48,890 nt of DNA from Variibacter sp. (lineage in GTDB: Bacteria; Pseudomonadota; Alphaproteobacteria; Rhizobiales; Xanthobacteraceae). The position numbers and the translations under genes are program-made. How positions within the stretch are numbered: position 1 is the stretch's first letter; each line of letters starts with the position of its first letter. The stretch is taken from assembly GCA_019689555.1 (NCBI GenBank), contig JADGHE010000021.1, forward strand, positions 1 to 48,890. The letters run 5' to 3'. Below, piece by piece: positions 35,319 through 44,101 of the stretch. The notes beneath the pieces are model-generated. The model was not told the origin of the DNA. It was given only the letters and a program-made list of their open reading frames with translations, and searched no databases.

Positions 35319-35522
35319 TTACCTCGCCGCCGTGCCTTCTTCGACGATGGTGAAACGCACGTTGCATTGCGGCCGGTGCCGCTCGGAAACGGCGCGCCAG
35401 GTGCTTTCGGCGTCCCCGCGCGTGCAGAACGGACCGTACACTTGCTCGGTCCCGCCGACGAGTTCCGCGAACTCGAGCGACTTGAACTCGCCGCCGATCA
35501 CCCAATAGCGTTGCGCAGACAT
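35319..35522 (-). CDS. DUF4170 domain protein
   Basis: A 67-residue protein with the DUF4170 pattern: YWVIGGEFKSLEFAELVGGTEQVYGPFCTRGDAESTWRAVS then a short basic tail. AAGGAG lies at good distance from the ATG at 35522. It starts 28 bases after the isocitrate lyase stop on the same strand, so it is very likely cotranscribed with aceA. The domain is frequent in alphaproteobacteria and has no known function. Confidence 0.85.
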   Translation of the reverse strand: MSAQRYWVIGGEFKSLEFAELVGGTEQVYGPFCTRGDAESTWRAVSERHRPQCNVRFTIVEEGTAAR

Positions 35523-35550
35523 CGCGTCTCCTTTCCCGCCTTGGCCCCTG

Positions 35551-36855
35551 TCATTCCGCCGCGGCCGGAATGCGCTGCCGTTCGAACTGCGCTTCTTCGG
35601 TCGAACCCGTCATCGCCGTGGTCGAGGCGGAGCCGCCGCTGATCGTGAGATTGATCAGGTCGAAATAGCCCGTGCCGACCTCGCGCTGATGGCGCGTCGC
35701 CGTATAGCCGCGCTCTTCCGCCGCGAATTCCGCCTCCTGCAGCTCGGAATAGGCGGTCATTCCCTGCTCCCGGAACCGGTCCGCGAGCTCGAACATGCCG
35801 AGATTCAGGCTGTGGAACCCCGCGAGCGTGACGAACTGGTATTTGTAGCCCATCGCCCCGAGCTCGCGCTGGAAGCGCGCGATCGTATCGCGGTCCAGAT
35901 TGGCGCGCCAATTGAACGACGGCGAGCAGTTGTAGGCGAGCAGCTTGCCGGGGAACTCACGGTGAATGGCTTCGGCGAATTGCCGCGCGAGTTCGAGATT
36001 CGGCGTCGACGTCTCCCACCACAGCAGATCCGCGTAGCGCGCATAGGCGAGGCCGCGCTTGACGCAGTGTTGAAGCCCGGTGCCCGGCTTCAGCCGGTAG
36101 AAGCCTTCCGGCGTGCGTTCGCCGGTGACGAATTCGCGGTCGCGTTCGTCGATGTCGGACGTGATCAGTTTCGCGCTTTCGGCGTCGGTGCGCGCCATGA
36201 CGAGCGTGGGCACGCCGCACACGTCTGCGGCCAGCCGCGCGGCGATGAGGTTCCGCTCGTGCGCCGACGTAGGGATGAGCACTTTGCCGCCCATGTGGCC
36301 GCATTTCTTTTCCGATGCGAGCTGGTCTTCGAAATGCACGGCGGCTGCGCCCGCCTCGATATAGGCGCGCATGATCTCGTAGGCGTTGAGCGGTCCGCCG
36401 AAGCCCGCTTCCGCATCGGCCACGATCGGAACGAACCAATCGCGCTTCGCGCCGCCCTCCGAATGTTCGATCTGGTCCGCACGCGCGAGCGCCCGATTGA
36501 TGCGACGGCAAAGCTCCGGCCCGGAATTGGCCGGATAGAGACTCTGGTCCGGATAGACCTGCCCCGCCGTGTTGCTGTCCGCGGCCACTTGCCAGCCGGA
36601 GAGATAGATCGCCTTCAGGCCGGCGCGCACCATCTGAATGGCCTGATTGCCGGTCATCGCGCCGAGCGAGGGCACGTAAGGCTCGCTGTGCAGCAACTCC
36701 CACAGGCGGTTCGCGCCGCGCTCGGCGAGCGAATAGCGGATCGCCAGCGAACCGCGCAGCCGCAGCACGTCCTCGGGCGCGTACGGCCGGACGACCCCGT
36801 CGAACCGGCCGATAGGCGCAGAGGGGATGATTCCGGTGAAGGAGAGCTTCGGCAT
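35551..36855 (-). CDS. aceA: Isocitrate lyase
   Basis: First enzyme of the glyoxylate shunt: it splits isocitrate into glyoxylate and succinate, letting cells grow on acetate or fatty acids. The 434-residue product shows [46 protein letters not shown], and the catalytic loop [23 protein letters not shown] with the essential cysteine. [12 protein letters not shown] is also present. The ATG at 36855 has AAGGGG upstream, and extending the frame further upstream runs into the regulatory region. It is divergent from an ScfR-type regulator with two dyads between them. No malate synthase gene is nearby. A DUF4170 gene follows in the same probable operon. Confidence 0.95.
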   Translation of the reverse strand: MPKLSFTGIIPSAPIGRFDGVVRPYAPEDVLRLRGSLAIRYSLAERGANRLWELLHSEPYVPSLGAMTGNQAIQMVRAGLKAIYLSGWQVAADSNTAGQVYPDQSLYPANSGPELCRRINRALARADQIEHSEGGAKRDWFVPIVADAEAGFGGPLNAYEIMRAYIEAGAAAVHFEDQLASEKKCGHMGGKVLIPTSAHERNLIAARLAADVCGVPTLVMARTDAESAKLITSDIDERDREFVTGERTPEGFYRLKPGTGLQHCVKRGLAYARYADLLWWETSTPNLELARQFAEAIHREFPGKLLAYNCSPSFNWRANLDRDTIARFQRELGAMGYKYQFVTLAGFHSLNLGMFELADRFREQGMTAYSELQEAEFAAEERGYTATRHQREVGTGYFDLINLTISGGSASTTAMTGSTEEAQFERQRIPAAAE

Positions 36856-36882
36856 GGCAGCCCCTTTCGATTCATACATCCA

Positions 36883-36896
36883 TGACAATGGTGTCA
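36883..36896. promoter_or_regulatory. Dyad TGACA-N4-TGTCA upstream of aceA
   Basis: A perfect inverted repeat TGACA-ATGG-TGTCA ends about 28 bases before the aceA ATG. A further TTGGC-GAT-GCCAA dyad follows closely (36896-36908). Their position inside the aceA leader makes them candidate sites for the divergent ScfR-like regulator. The function is inferred. Confidence 0.4.
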
Positions 36897-36964
36897 TTGG
36901 CGATGCCAAACACATAACTTCCGCCGGATTGACTTGCATAGGCGCCCTGGCGGATAATCGTGCC

Positions 36965-36987
36965 AAGTTGTAACAATAACACAACTT
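36965..36987. promoter_or_regulatory. Dyad AAGTTGT-N9-ACAACTT upstream of the ScfR-like gene
   Basis: A perfect inverted repeat with 7-base arms and an AT-rich 9-base spacer, about 20 bases ahead of the regulator ATG. The surrounding sequence is clearly more AT-rich than the window. It is a good candidate for autoregulation. No experimental site is known to me for this family in alphaproteobacteria with this sequence. Confidence 0.45.
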
Positions 36988-37007
36988 CAGCATTTGGCTT
37001 GTCAACG

Positions 37008-38462
37008 ATGTCAAAATCAACGCTCGCGCGCGAGCCGAAGCTCTTTGTCGGATCGCGCTTTCGCCGCATCCGGCGCCAGCTCGGCCTGTCGCAAACCCAG
37101 ATGGCCGAAGAGCTCGGCATCTCGCCGAGCTATGTGAATCTCATCGAGCGCAACCAGCGGCCCGTCACCGCGCAAATCCTGCTCAAAATGGCGGAGGCCT
37201 ATGACGTGGATCTCCGCGAGCTCGCCGGCGCCGACAAGGACCGCGCCTTCCTCGAGCTGAACGAAGTGTTCAGCGACCCGCTCTTCCGGCAGCACGAATT
37301 GTCGAAACAGGAGTTGCGCGATTTCGCCGAGCTTTGCCCCGAGGTCGCGAGCGCCGTGCAGCGGCTCTACCGCGCCTATGTCGAGGCCCGCCGCGGCGAG
37401 ACGCTCGCCGCCGCCCGCCTTGCCGGTCGCGACGGCGTCGGGCTCCATGACTCGAATCCCGTCGAACAGGTGCGCGACCTGATCGAGGCCAATCGCAACC
37501 ATTTTCCCGAAATCGAAACGGCCGCCGAAGAGCTGCGCGACGAACTTGACGTGCCGGCGCACGAACTGTTCCGCGCCTTGTCGGAACGGCTGCGGGAACG
37601 GCATGGCACGCTCGTGCGCGTGCTGCCGGTCGATGTCATGCGCGACACTCTGCGCCGCTGGGTCCGCCACCAGCGCCAGCTGCATCTGTCGGAACTGCTC
37701 GACGGTCCCGGGCGCGTCTTTCAGCTCGCCTTTCACCTCGCGCTCGTCGAGGCCGGCGCGCCGATCGACCGCATCGTCGCGAAAGCCGGCGAGATGGACG
37801 ACATCGCGCGCCGGCTCTACCGCGTGTCGCTCGCCAACTATTTCGCCGCTGCCGTGATCATGCCCTACGGCCGCTTTCACGAGGCGGCGGAAAGGCTCGG
37901 ATACGACCTCGGCCTGCTCGGCCAGCGCTTCGGCGCAAGCTTCGAGCAGGTCTGCCATCGGCTCACCACCTTGCAGCGGCCGAATGCGCGCGGCGTGCCC
38001 TTCTTCATGCTGCGGGTGGATCACGCCGGCAATGTCTCGAAGCGGTTCTCCTCGGGCACGTTTCCGTTTTCAAAATTCGGCGGCACCTGTCCGCTCTGGA
38101 ACGTGCACGCGACCTTCGACACGCCCGGCCGCATCGTCACCCAGATCATCGAGCTGCCGGACGGCCAGCGTTACTTTTCGGTCGCGCGAACCGTGGACCG
38201 CGCCGTCGTGCCGCACGCCCACCCGCAGCCGCGCTACGCCATCGGCCTCGGCTGCGAATTGAAATACGCCTCCCGTCTCGTCTATTCCGCCCGCCTTAAT
38301 CTGGAGGCGGCGGAAGCGACGCCCATCGGCATCAACTGCCGCCTGTGCGAGCGCCTGCACTGCGCGCAGCGCGCCGAGCCGCCGCTCACCCGGCCGCTGA
38401 TCGTCGATGAGACGGGCCGCGACGTCTCGCCGTTCACGTTCCAGAGCGAGCGCGATTCTTAG
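37008..38462 (+). CDS. XRE-family regulator of the ScfR/RamB type
   Basis: A transcription regulator for short-chain fatty acid or acetate metabolism. The 484-residue product begins (about 20-75) with an XRE helix-turn-helix, [42 protein letters not shown]. An IrrE N-terminal-like (M78 family) region lies near 280-310 ([25 protein letters not shown]). The C-terminal DUF2083-type domain contains [24 protein letters not shown] and a cysteine pair, [10 protein letters not shown], near 445-452. Relatives control glyoxylate shunt and propionate genes. It is divergent from aceA, which is therefore its probable target. The ATG at 37008 follows the conserved start position. Confidence 0.88.
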   Translation: MSKSTLAREPKLFVGSRFRRIRRQLGLSQTQMAEELGISPSYVNLIERNQRPVTAQILLKMAEAYDVDLRELAGADKDRAFLELNEVFSDPLFRQHELSKQELRDFAELCPEVASAVQRLYRAYVEARRGETLAAARLAGRDGVGLHDSNPVEQVRDLIEANRNHFPEIETAAEELRDELDVPAHELFRALSERLRERHGTLVRVLPVDVMRDTLRRWVRHQRQLHLSELLDGPGRVFQLAFHLALVEAGAPIDRIVAKAGEMDDIARRLYRVSLANYFAAAVIMPYGRFHEAAERLGYDLGLLGQRFGASFEQVCHRLTTLQRPNARGVPFFMLRVDHAGNVSKRFSSGTFPFSKFGGTCPLWNVHATFDTPGRIVTQIIELPDGQRYFSVARTVDRAVVPHAHPQPRYAIGLGCELKYASRLVYSARLNLEAAEATPIGINCRLCERLHCAQRAEPPLTRPLIVDETGRDVSPFTFQSERDS

Positions 38463-39025
38463 AGTCCGTTTGGAAACGAGACCGTTTGAAAGGGTCGAGG
38501 GCCGATCCGGTGGCGGACGCAGGCTTCCCGTGACGGGATGGATCATGGGTTCCAGAGATGTCGATGCGGGACTCATAGTCGCGCGATCGCGCGGCGATAT
38601 GGCGCCTGCGCGCCGCGCCTCATTTTGCCGGTGTCGCAACCTCGCTTCGCGTAAGCTAGCGCGCGAGGACACGTTCCGTGGACAATGTCGCGGATCCCAG
38701 GAGCGGGCGGATGGACCCGCCGCGCGCGCGTCGGTCTCCATTTCCGTGAAGGGCTCCCAAATCGCGTTCGCACATTACCCCGATCCGGTTTAACTTCTTC
38801 CGTGCCGTACTCCCGCCTCAGTCGATTTTGCGAACCCGCAGACAAACGCTCCGGAGCCACACACCATCACCCAACCCACCGCCCGACGGCAAGGCGGGGA
38901 ATGCCCCAGAGTCGGCACGATACGGCCCAAGTGTTTGCGATGCTCACCGCGGCGTTCGCACCTGCTCCTGTCGATCCTCAGCCCCGGGCAAGGTTCGCCA
39001 ACTTGCAACGCACGGCAGGCATGAA
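38463..39025. other. Intergenic region between the ScfR-like and WYL regulator genes
   Basis: About 563 bases between two convergent genes. No frame gives a recognisable protein, and I saw no RNA gene, CRISPR repeat or mobile-element end. It marks the boundary between the core genes and the CRISPR-Cas locus. Confidence 0.5.
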
Positions 39026-39943
39026 TCACGTCGGCGTCGTCCTCACCGTCAGCGCTTCGATCTCGTGCCGGTTCACGAGCACAATGTGCTGCTCCTGCGG
39101 CGGACGCGCGTCGGGACGAAGGTCGAGGCCGAGCCGGCGCAGTGCATAGAAGAGCAGCGCGCGCCGCACGCGAATCTTCGCCGTACCCTTGCTGATGCCG
39201 TAATCGAGCGCGATCGCCTTGGCCTGCGCCTCGGTGAGGTCCGGATGCGGCGCGATCTCGAGCTCGACGAAGGTGTGCCAGTCGTGGTCGTCGCGCGGGC
39301 GCGCGACTCCCGCCTCGCCGAGCCGCGGGCGGCTCATGCGGCCGACCACGAAGTCGCGAAACGCGCCCGTCTCGCGGTCGAACGCGCGCGCGTGCCAGCG
39401 GAAACCGTCGTGGGCGAGCGCGTGCGGCTCGATCACCCGCGCGAGCGGCTGCGGCCGACTCATCGACTGATAGGTCACGTGCAGCGCGCACCCCTTGCGG
39501 ATCGCCATCAGCACCGCCCGCAGCACGAATGGATCGATCTTGCGCTCGGGCGCGGGGGTGGCGTCGAACGGCGGCACGGTGCCGATCAGGGTGTCTTCCG
39601 CCGCAAGCAGTCCCGCCTCGACGAGCCGCAGTTCCCCGAGAAAGCGCGCCGGATCGGGCGCGCCCAACACCGGGCGGAAGGAGGCGTCGGCCACGTAGCG
39701 CTTGGCGCGCTTGTCGTAGACGACGCCCTTCGGCTGCCGCGCGAGATAGCGGGCGATGTCGACCGAGGCCTGGCCCATCGAGACGCCGAAGCGGCGCACG
39801 AGATCGGTGCGGTTGACCTCGCCGAGCCAGAACAGCCGCTCTTCGATGAAGGCGAGCCGCTGCTCGACGCTCCAGCGCAAAGCGGCATCGCGCACGACCG
39901 CGCTTGACTCGCTGGCGCCCTTGCGTTTATTTTTGCGTACCAT
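39026..39943 (-). CDS. CapW-like WYL-domain transcriptional regulator
   Basis: A predicted repressor of the adjacent CRISPR-Cas genes. The 305-residue protein has an N-terminal winged helix (about 25-80: RLAFIEERLFWLGEVNRTDLVRRFGVSMGQASVDIARY). A central WYL domain follows (about 145-200, ALHVTYQSMSRPQPLARVIEPHALAHDGFRWHARAFD, then FRDFVVGRM). The C-terminal WCX-like extension runs to about 290. This layout and the VDIARYLARQPKGVVYDKRAKRYV linker match CapW proteins that repress phage-defence operons. It is divergent from cas3, with a perfect dyad 20 bases upstream of its own start. The inducing ligand is unknown for most WYL proteins. Confidence 0.85.
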   Translation of the reverse strand: MVRKNKRKGASESSAVVRDAALRWSVEQRLAFIEERLFWLGEVNRTDLVRRFGVSMGQASVDIARYLARQPKGVVYDKRAKRYVADASFRPVLGAPDPARFLGELRLVEAGLLAAEDTLIGTVPPFDATPAPERKIDPFVLRAVLMAIRKGCALHVTYQSMSRPQPLARVIEPHALAHDGFRWHARAFDRETGAFRDFVVGRMSRPRLGEAGVARPRDDHDWHTFVELEIAPHPDLTEAQAKAIALDYGISKGTAKIRVRRALLFYALRRLGLDLRPDARPPQEQHIVLVNRHEIEALTVRTTPT

Positions 39944-40328
39944 ACAGTTTCATGACCCATCTATGGTCTGCATGGACCATGTGTAGCAGATTCGCCGCGC
40001 GCCGTACCGCAGCGCGGAGCGCGGCGCCCGTCGGCCTTGCGGCGTCCACGACGGGCCGGCCACGAAAGACGTAGCCTTGGGGCGCACGCCGCAAGGGGCC
40101 GGCGGCGAACGGGCAGGGATTTTCCCCTGGCCGGCCGGTTTGTGGCATCGCAGGGCTACGCGATCGGGCTAGGCAATGCACGTCGTTGCGCGTCGGCGCA
40201 GCTTCAAGGCCCTTGCCCTGGCCGTGCGACGCGGGGTGGGCTTTGCTTTGCGCACGGGCGCCGGGCCGATCAAAACCAGGGGCGGCGTCAAGAGCGGCGC
40301 TCGAGGGGGATGGGGGGGGTGAAACCCA
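39944..40328. other. Control region between the WYL gene and cas3
   Basis: These 385 bases must hold the promoters of both divergent units. They contain the dyad described separately, an imperfect GC-rich middle, and CAGGG-N6-CCCTG (40114-40129). A G-run (40311-40319) serves as ribosome-site sequence for cas3. No spaced direct repeats, so no CRISPR array lies here. Confidence 0.5.
39963..39980. promoter_or_regulatory. Dyad ATGGTC-N6-GACCAT, candidate WYL-regulator operator
   Basis: ATGGTC (39963-39968) and GACCAT (39975-39980) flank TGCATG, forming an 18-base nearly complete palindrome. It lies 20 bases upstream of the WYL gene ATG and about 350 bases ahead of cas3. CapW regulators bind palindromes at their own promoters, so this is the best operator candidate. 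Confidence 0.5.
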
Positions 40329-43262
40329 ATGACAGCCGCAAGCGACAGGCACCAAGAATATTTTGAACAAGGCTTTCGTGCCCTCACCGGACAGTCGCCC
40401 TTCGGCTGGCAGCGCCGCCTGTTCGCGGCGCACTTCGTGCGTGGCGAGGTGCCGGCGGCGCTCGATATCCCGACCGGTCTCGGCAAGACCTCGGTGATCA
40501 CGGTGTGGCTGCTCGCCCTTGCCTGGCAGGCGGAGTGCGCGCAGGCGAAGCAGGCTGAGGCTGCGCACGAGAGGGGCGAAGCCGCCCCGAATGCAGCACG
40601 GGGCGGCATTCTCCTCCCCCGCCGGCTCGTCTACGTCGTCGACCGCCGCACGGTGGTGGACCAGGCAACGGACATCGCCGCACAGCTGCGCAGGCGCCTG
40701 CGCGGCGAGGAGAACGACAAGCTTACACCCGCCGGAGTCGACGTACTCATACGGGTTCGCGATGCGTTGAGCGAACTATGCATTGATGGCGACGACGATG
40801 CCTCGCCGCTCGCCATCAGCACGCTGCGGGGCGAGCGTGCGGACAACCGCGAATGGCAAGCCGATCCCGCACGCCCCGCCATCATCGTCGGCACCGTGGA
40901 CATGATCGGCTCGCGGCTCCTGTTTTCCGGGTACGGCGTCTCGCGGCGCATGCGGCCGTTTCACGCCGGCCTGCTCGGCCAGGATACGCTGCTCGTGCAC
41001 GACGAGGCACACCTGTCGCGACCCTTTGGAACCCTCATCCGCGACATCGCCGAACACCAGCGCCAGCAGAAGGCCCCGCGCCCGCTGCGTGTGATGGAGC
41101 TTTCGGCAACGCAACGGGAGCGCGCGGGGGATCACACGCCGTTCACGCTGACGGACGAGGACAGGACCGAGGCGGAGGTCGCCAAGCGCTTGCGAGCGTC
41201 AAAGCGCCTCCACTTTGTGGACAGCATGGAAGACAAGTCCGCGGCGCTCGCGAAGGTCGTAGAGCTGGCGCTTCGGTACAAGGACCAGTGCCAGCGGGTT
41301 CTCGTCTACGTCCGTAGACCCGGCGACGCGAAAGAAATCAGCGACCGCCTGGCGAAGGCTGTGGGCGAAGATCGCGTGAGCCTGCTCACGGGCACGATCC
41401 GCGGATACGAGCGCGACAAACTCACAGAGACGGCAATTTTCAAAGGGTTTCGCGCAGCCCCTGATCGCACGCCGCCGGAAGCGACACAATACCTTATCGC
41501 CACCTCTGCCGGTGAGGTGGGCGTCGACCTTGATGCCGATCATGCCGTCTGCGACCTCTCCACGCTCGACTCAATGATCCAGCGGCTCGGCCGCGTGAAC
41601 CGGCTTGGTGGGGGCGAGGCCGACATCCACGTGGTCGAATGGCCCAAGAAGGAGCGCAAGGGCGACGACGACAGCGACCGGGATAAGCCCCTCGCGTCGG
41701 CCAAGGAGGCGCTTGCGTCCTTGCCGAAGCGCGACGGCGCCCACGATGCAAGTCCCGAAAGCCTGCGCGCCCTTGCGGACCGGACGGAGGCGTTTGCGCC
41801 GACGCCGCGCACCGTGCCGATCACCGACATTCTCCTCGACAACTGGGCGCTCACGCGCGTCAAGGACCTGCCCGGCCGCCCGATGCCGGAGCGCTGGCTG
41901 CACGGGGTCGAAGCAGGAGAGCCCGATCTTTACGTTGCCTGGCGCGAAGAGGTGAGCGAACTCGCTGCATGCCTGCGTGGCGAGAGCCGGAACAGCATCG
42001 GCCTCCTCAAGCAGCTTTACGACAAGCACCCGATCCTTGCGCGCGAGCGCCTACGCGGCCGGCTGAGCGAGGTGAAAGAGGAACTAAAGCGGCTCGCGCG
42101 CCGCAAGCCCAAGGACGGCGCACCGGACGAGCCCATTCGCGCCGTTCTGCTTCCTGTCAGTGGAGACCCGGTCATCGACACGCTCGACGACCTTCTCGAC
42201 AAACAAGCTCCGCGCTTGCCGAACGCCACCATCGTCCTGCCACCAGCGGCCGGCGGCTTGGACGAGCGGGGCATGCTGGACGCCGCGGCCGCGCCGGAAG
42301 CGTCACGTCGTTATGATGTGGCGGACGAGCCCGTCGAAGGTGCCGTGCAACGCGCCCGCGCTTGGCTGGCGTGGCGGGAGGACGAAGGACGCTGGGCGGC
42401 GCGCTGGCTGGGGCGCGACGACGACGGCAATCTCGACGCCGCGGTGGCGACCGCCGAAAATTTCACGGCCGCGGTTAAGGCCGTGCGCGAGCGCGCGGCG
42501 CCGCTGGTCGAAAAGGAGGTTTTGGAGCTCGAGAATGAGGAGGGCGAGCGCGTGGGCGCGCTCGTTCTGTTTGGGTCGCCGCGGTCGACCGAGCTTGCAC
42601 AGGACAATCCCGGCGCGGCGGCGGGCCGGCGTCCGTTGGAGGATCATCTCGCCGACGTGCGTGCCGCGGCCGACGTTATCGTGACACGGCTCGCGCCGCT
42701 GGTGACGGACGCCGCCGAAGCCGCGCGGATTGCGGATGCCGTGATGCTCGCCGCGCAGTACCACGACCGCGGCAAGAACCGCGATCCGTGGCAGGCCGAC
42801 ATCGGCAACCCGCGACCGCGCAAGAACGACGCGGGGTGGGAACCGCTTGCGAAAAGCGATCGACGCGGCTTCGTCTCTCGGTTGAGCGGCGCCTATCGCC
42901 ACGAATTTGGCTCGTTGCGCGAGGCCGCGGAAGACCCTTCCGTCCGCGCCCATCCCGAGCGCGATCTGATCCTTCACCTCATCGCCGCCCATCACGGCTG
43001 GGCGCGGCCGCACTTCGAGCCGGACCAGTGGGACATCGCCGACGGGGTAACTGAGGACGAGAACGCCGCACTCGCCGCCGAGACCATGCGCCGCTTCGCG
43101 CGCCTGCAGCGCCGCTTCGGCCACTGGGGCCTCGCCTGGCTCGAATCGCTCGTGCGCGCGGCGGACTATGCCGCGAGCGGCCGGCTTGCGGCGAACGGCG
43201 CCTCGGCTTCGCCTGCGCCACGGGCACCGGCGAACGCCGCGGCCAAGGAGAGTGCCGCATGA
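40329..43262 (+). CDS. cas3: Cas3 helicase-nuclease with C-terminal HD domain (type I-G)
   Basis: This effector unwinds and degrades DNA marked by the Cascade complex. The 977-residue product has a superfamily 2 helicase first: Walker A IPTGLGKT (47-54), DEAH box in LLVHDEAHLS (225-228) and ELSATQ (258). The second RecA-like half follows (VLVYVRRPGDAKEI, TSAGEVGVDLDADHAV, RLGRVNRLG). The HD nuclease lies at the C-terminus: QYHDRGKN (His812-Asp813), YRHEF (His858), AAHHGW (His888, His889) and Asp946. In most type I systems HD comes first; this reversed order is typical of subtype I-G (I-U). Its last 4 bases overlap csb3 (ATGA). Confidence 0.93.
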   Translation: MTAASDRHQEYFEQGFRALTGQSPFGWQRRLFAAHFVRGEVPAALDIPTGLGKTSVITVWLLALAWQAECAQAKQAEAAHERGEAAPNAARGGILLPRRLVYVVDRRTVVDQATDIAAQLRRRLRGEENDKLTPAGVDVLIRVRDALSELCIDGDDDASPLAISTLRGERADNREWQADPARPAIIVGTVDMIGSRLLFSGYGVSRRMRPFHAGLLGQDTLLVHDEAHLSRPFGTLIRDIAEHQRQQKAPRPLRVMELSATQRERAGDHTPFTLTDEDRTEAEVAKRLRASKRLHFVDSMEDKSAALAKVVELALRYKDQCQRVLVYVRRPGDAKEISDRLAKAVGEDRVSLLTGTIRGYERDKLTETAIFKGFRAAPDRTPPEATQYLIATSAGEVGVDLDADHAVCDLSTLDSMIQRLGRVNRLGGGEADIHVVEWPKKERKGDDDSDRDKPLASAKEALASLPKRDGAHDASPESLRALADRTEAFAPTPRTVPITDILLDNWALTRVKDLPGRPMPERWLHGVEAGEPDLYVAWREEVSELAACLRGESRNSIGLLKQLYDKHPILARERLRGRLSEVKEELKRLARRKPKDGAPDEPIRAVLLPVSGDPVIDTLDDLLDKQAPRLPNATIVLPPAAGGLDERGMLDAAAAPEASRRYDVADEPVEGAVQRARAWLAWREDEGRWAARWLGRDDDGNLDAAVATAENFTAAVKAVRERAAPLVEKEVLELENEEGERVGALVLFGSPRSTELAQDNPGAAAGRRPLEDHLADVRAAADVIVTRLAPLVTDAAEAARIADAVMLAAQYHDRGKNRDPWQADIGNPRPRKNDAGWEPLAKSDRRGFVSRLSGAYRHEFGSLREAAEDPSVRAHPERDLILHLIAAHHGWARPHFEPDQWDIADGVTEDENAALAAETMRRFARLQRRFGHWGLAWLESLVRAADYAASGRLAANGASASPAPRAPANAAAKESAA

Positions 43263-44101
43263 CCGCGACCGACCATCCTTTGCCCGACATCACGCTCGAC
43301 GTCGACCTGCGCAACCCGGGCCAGTTCTTCGCCTGCTGCGGTCTTTTGGAGCTCGCAAGCCGCCTGTGGCCGGGGAGCGAGGCGAATGGATGGCGCGACC
43401 CGGAAGGGTGGTTTGAAGGATGGGACGCGCCGGCGCGCTTTCACATCGCCACGCACAGCGGCCACAACGACCCGCTCGGTGAGATCGTGCGTAGGCTTTG
43501 CGCGCCAGAGCAGCTTGTGGCCATCGCAGGTGATGACGGCATCGAGAAGCTTCAGGCAGACCGCCAACCAGTCGTCATCCTTCCCTTCCGCCTACGGCTT
43601 GATTGGTGGCTGGATGCTTACGGCGAAGGCGACAAGTCCGAACTGAAGGTCTGGGCCGGGCAGCAGACGCCCGAGCGCAACGTGAACGGGCTGCGCAGCG
43701 CATGGCAAGAAATCGTCGCGCGGGCGGCCGATGCGACAACCGCGCGGCTCTTCTCGCAACGCTGGCCCACTACCGGGCGCTTCGGCTTCGACCCATCCGC
43801 CTCATGGGAGGCAATCGACGTGGGCTTTTCTCCCGATGAGCAGGGCATCCCTGTGCTCACCTCGCCAGCCACCGAAATCCTCGCCGCCGTCGGTCTTCAG
43901 CGCTGCCGACCGGCGCCGGTCGAAGGCAAGCGCCGCTGGTTCGCTTACCACGTTTGGCGCAATCCGCTCGACATCGCCGTCGCTCCTGCCGCCGTGGCCG
44001 GCGTGGGAAATCGAGGGCGAGCCTTCGAGTTCCCGGTGGTGATGCGCAACGCGCAATACGGCAGCTTTGGCTGGGCAAATCCTTTGGAGGTTGAACGATG
44101 A
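43259..44101 (+). CDS. csb3: Type I-G Cascade subunit Csb3 (Cas8-type)
   Basis: The 280-residue protein is the subtype-specific large-subunit equivalent (Cas8u2) expected to help recognise the PAM and hold the crRNA 5' end. The diagnostic start is DITLDVDLRNPGQFFACCGLLELASRLWPGSE. A later region FRLRLDWWLDAYGEGDKSELKVWAGQQTPERNV fits the same family. It lies between cas3 and csb1 with 4-base ATGA overlaps on both sides, so all three are translationally coupled. It is short compared with Cas8 proteins elsewhere. The alternative type I-G large subunit, Csx17, is not present. Confidence 0.88.
   Translation: MTATDHPLPDITLDVDLRNPGQFFACCGLLELASRLWPGSEANGWRDPEGWFEGWDAPARFHIATHSGHNDPLGEIVRRLCAPEQLVAIAGDDGIEKLQADRQPVVILPFRLRLDWWLDAYGEGDKSELKVWAGQQTPERNVNGLRSAWQEIVARAADATTARLFSQRWPTTGRFGFDPSASWEAIDVGFSPDEQGIPVLTSPATEILAAVGLQRCRPAPVEGKRRWFAYHVWRNPLDIAVAPAAVAGVGNRGRAFEFPVVMRNAQYGSFGWANPLEVER

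Noticed and set aside
39026-39943. WYL regulator as part of a CBASS system
   Set aside because: No cyclic-nucleotide synthase, Cap2/Cap3 or effector gene lies nearby, while a complete CRISPR-Cas operon does.
39944-40328. Possible CRISPR repeats upstream of cas3
   Set aside because: Only isolated short dyads are present. There are no regularly spaced identical repeats.
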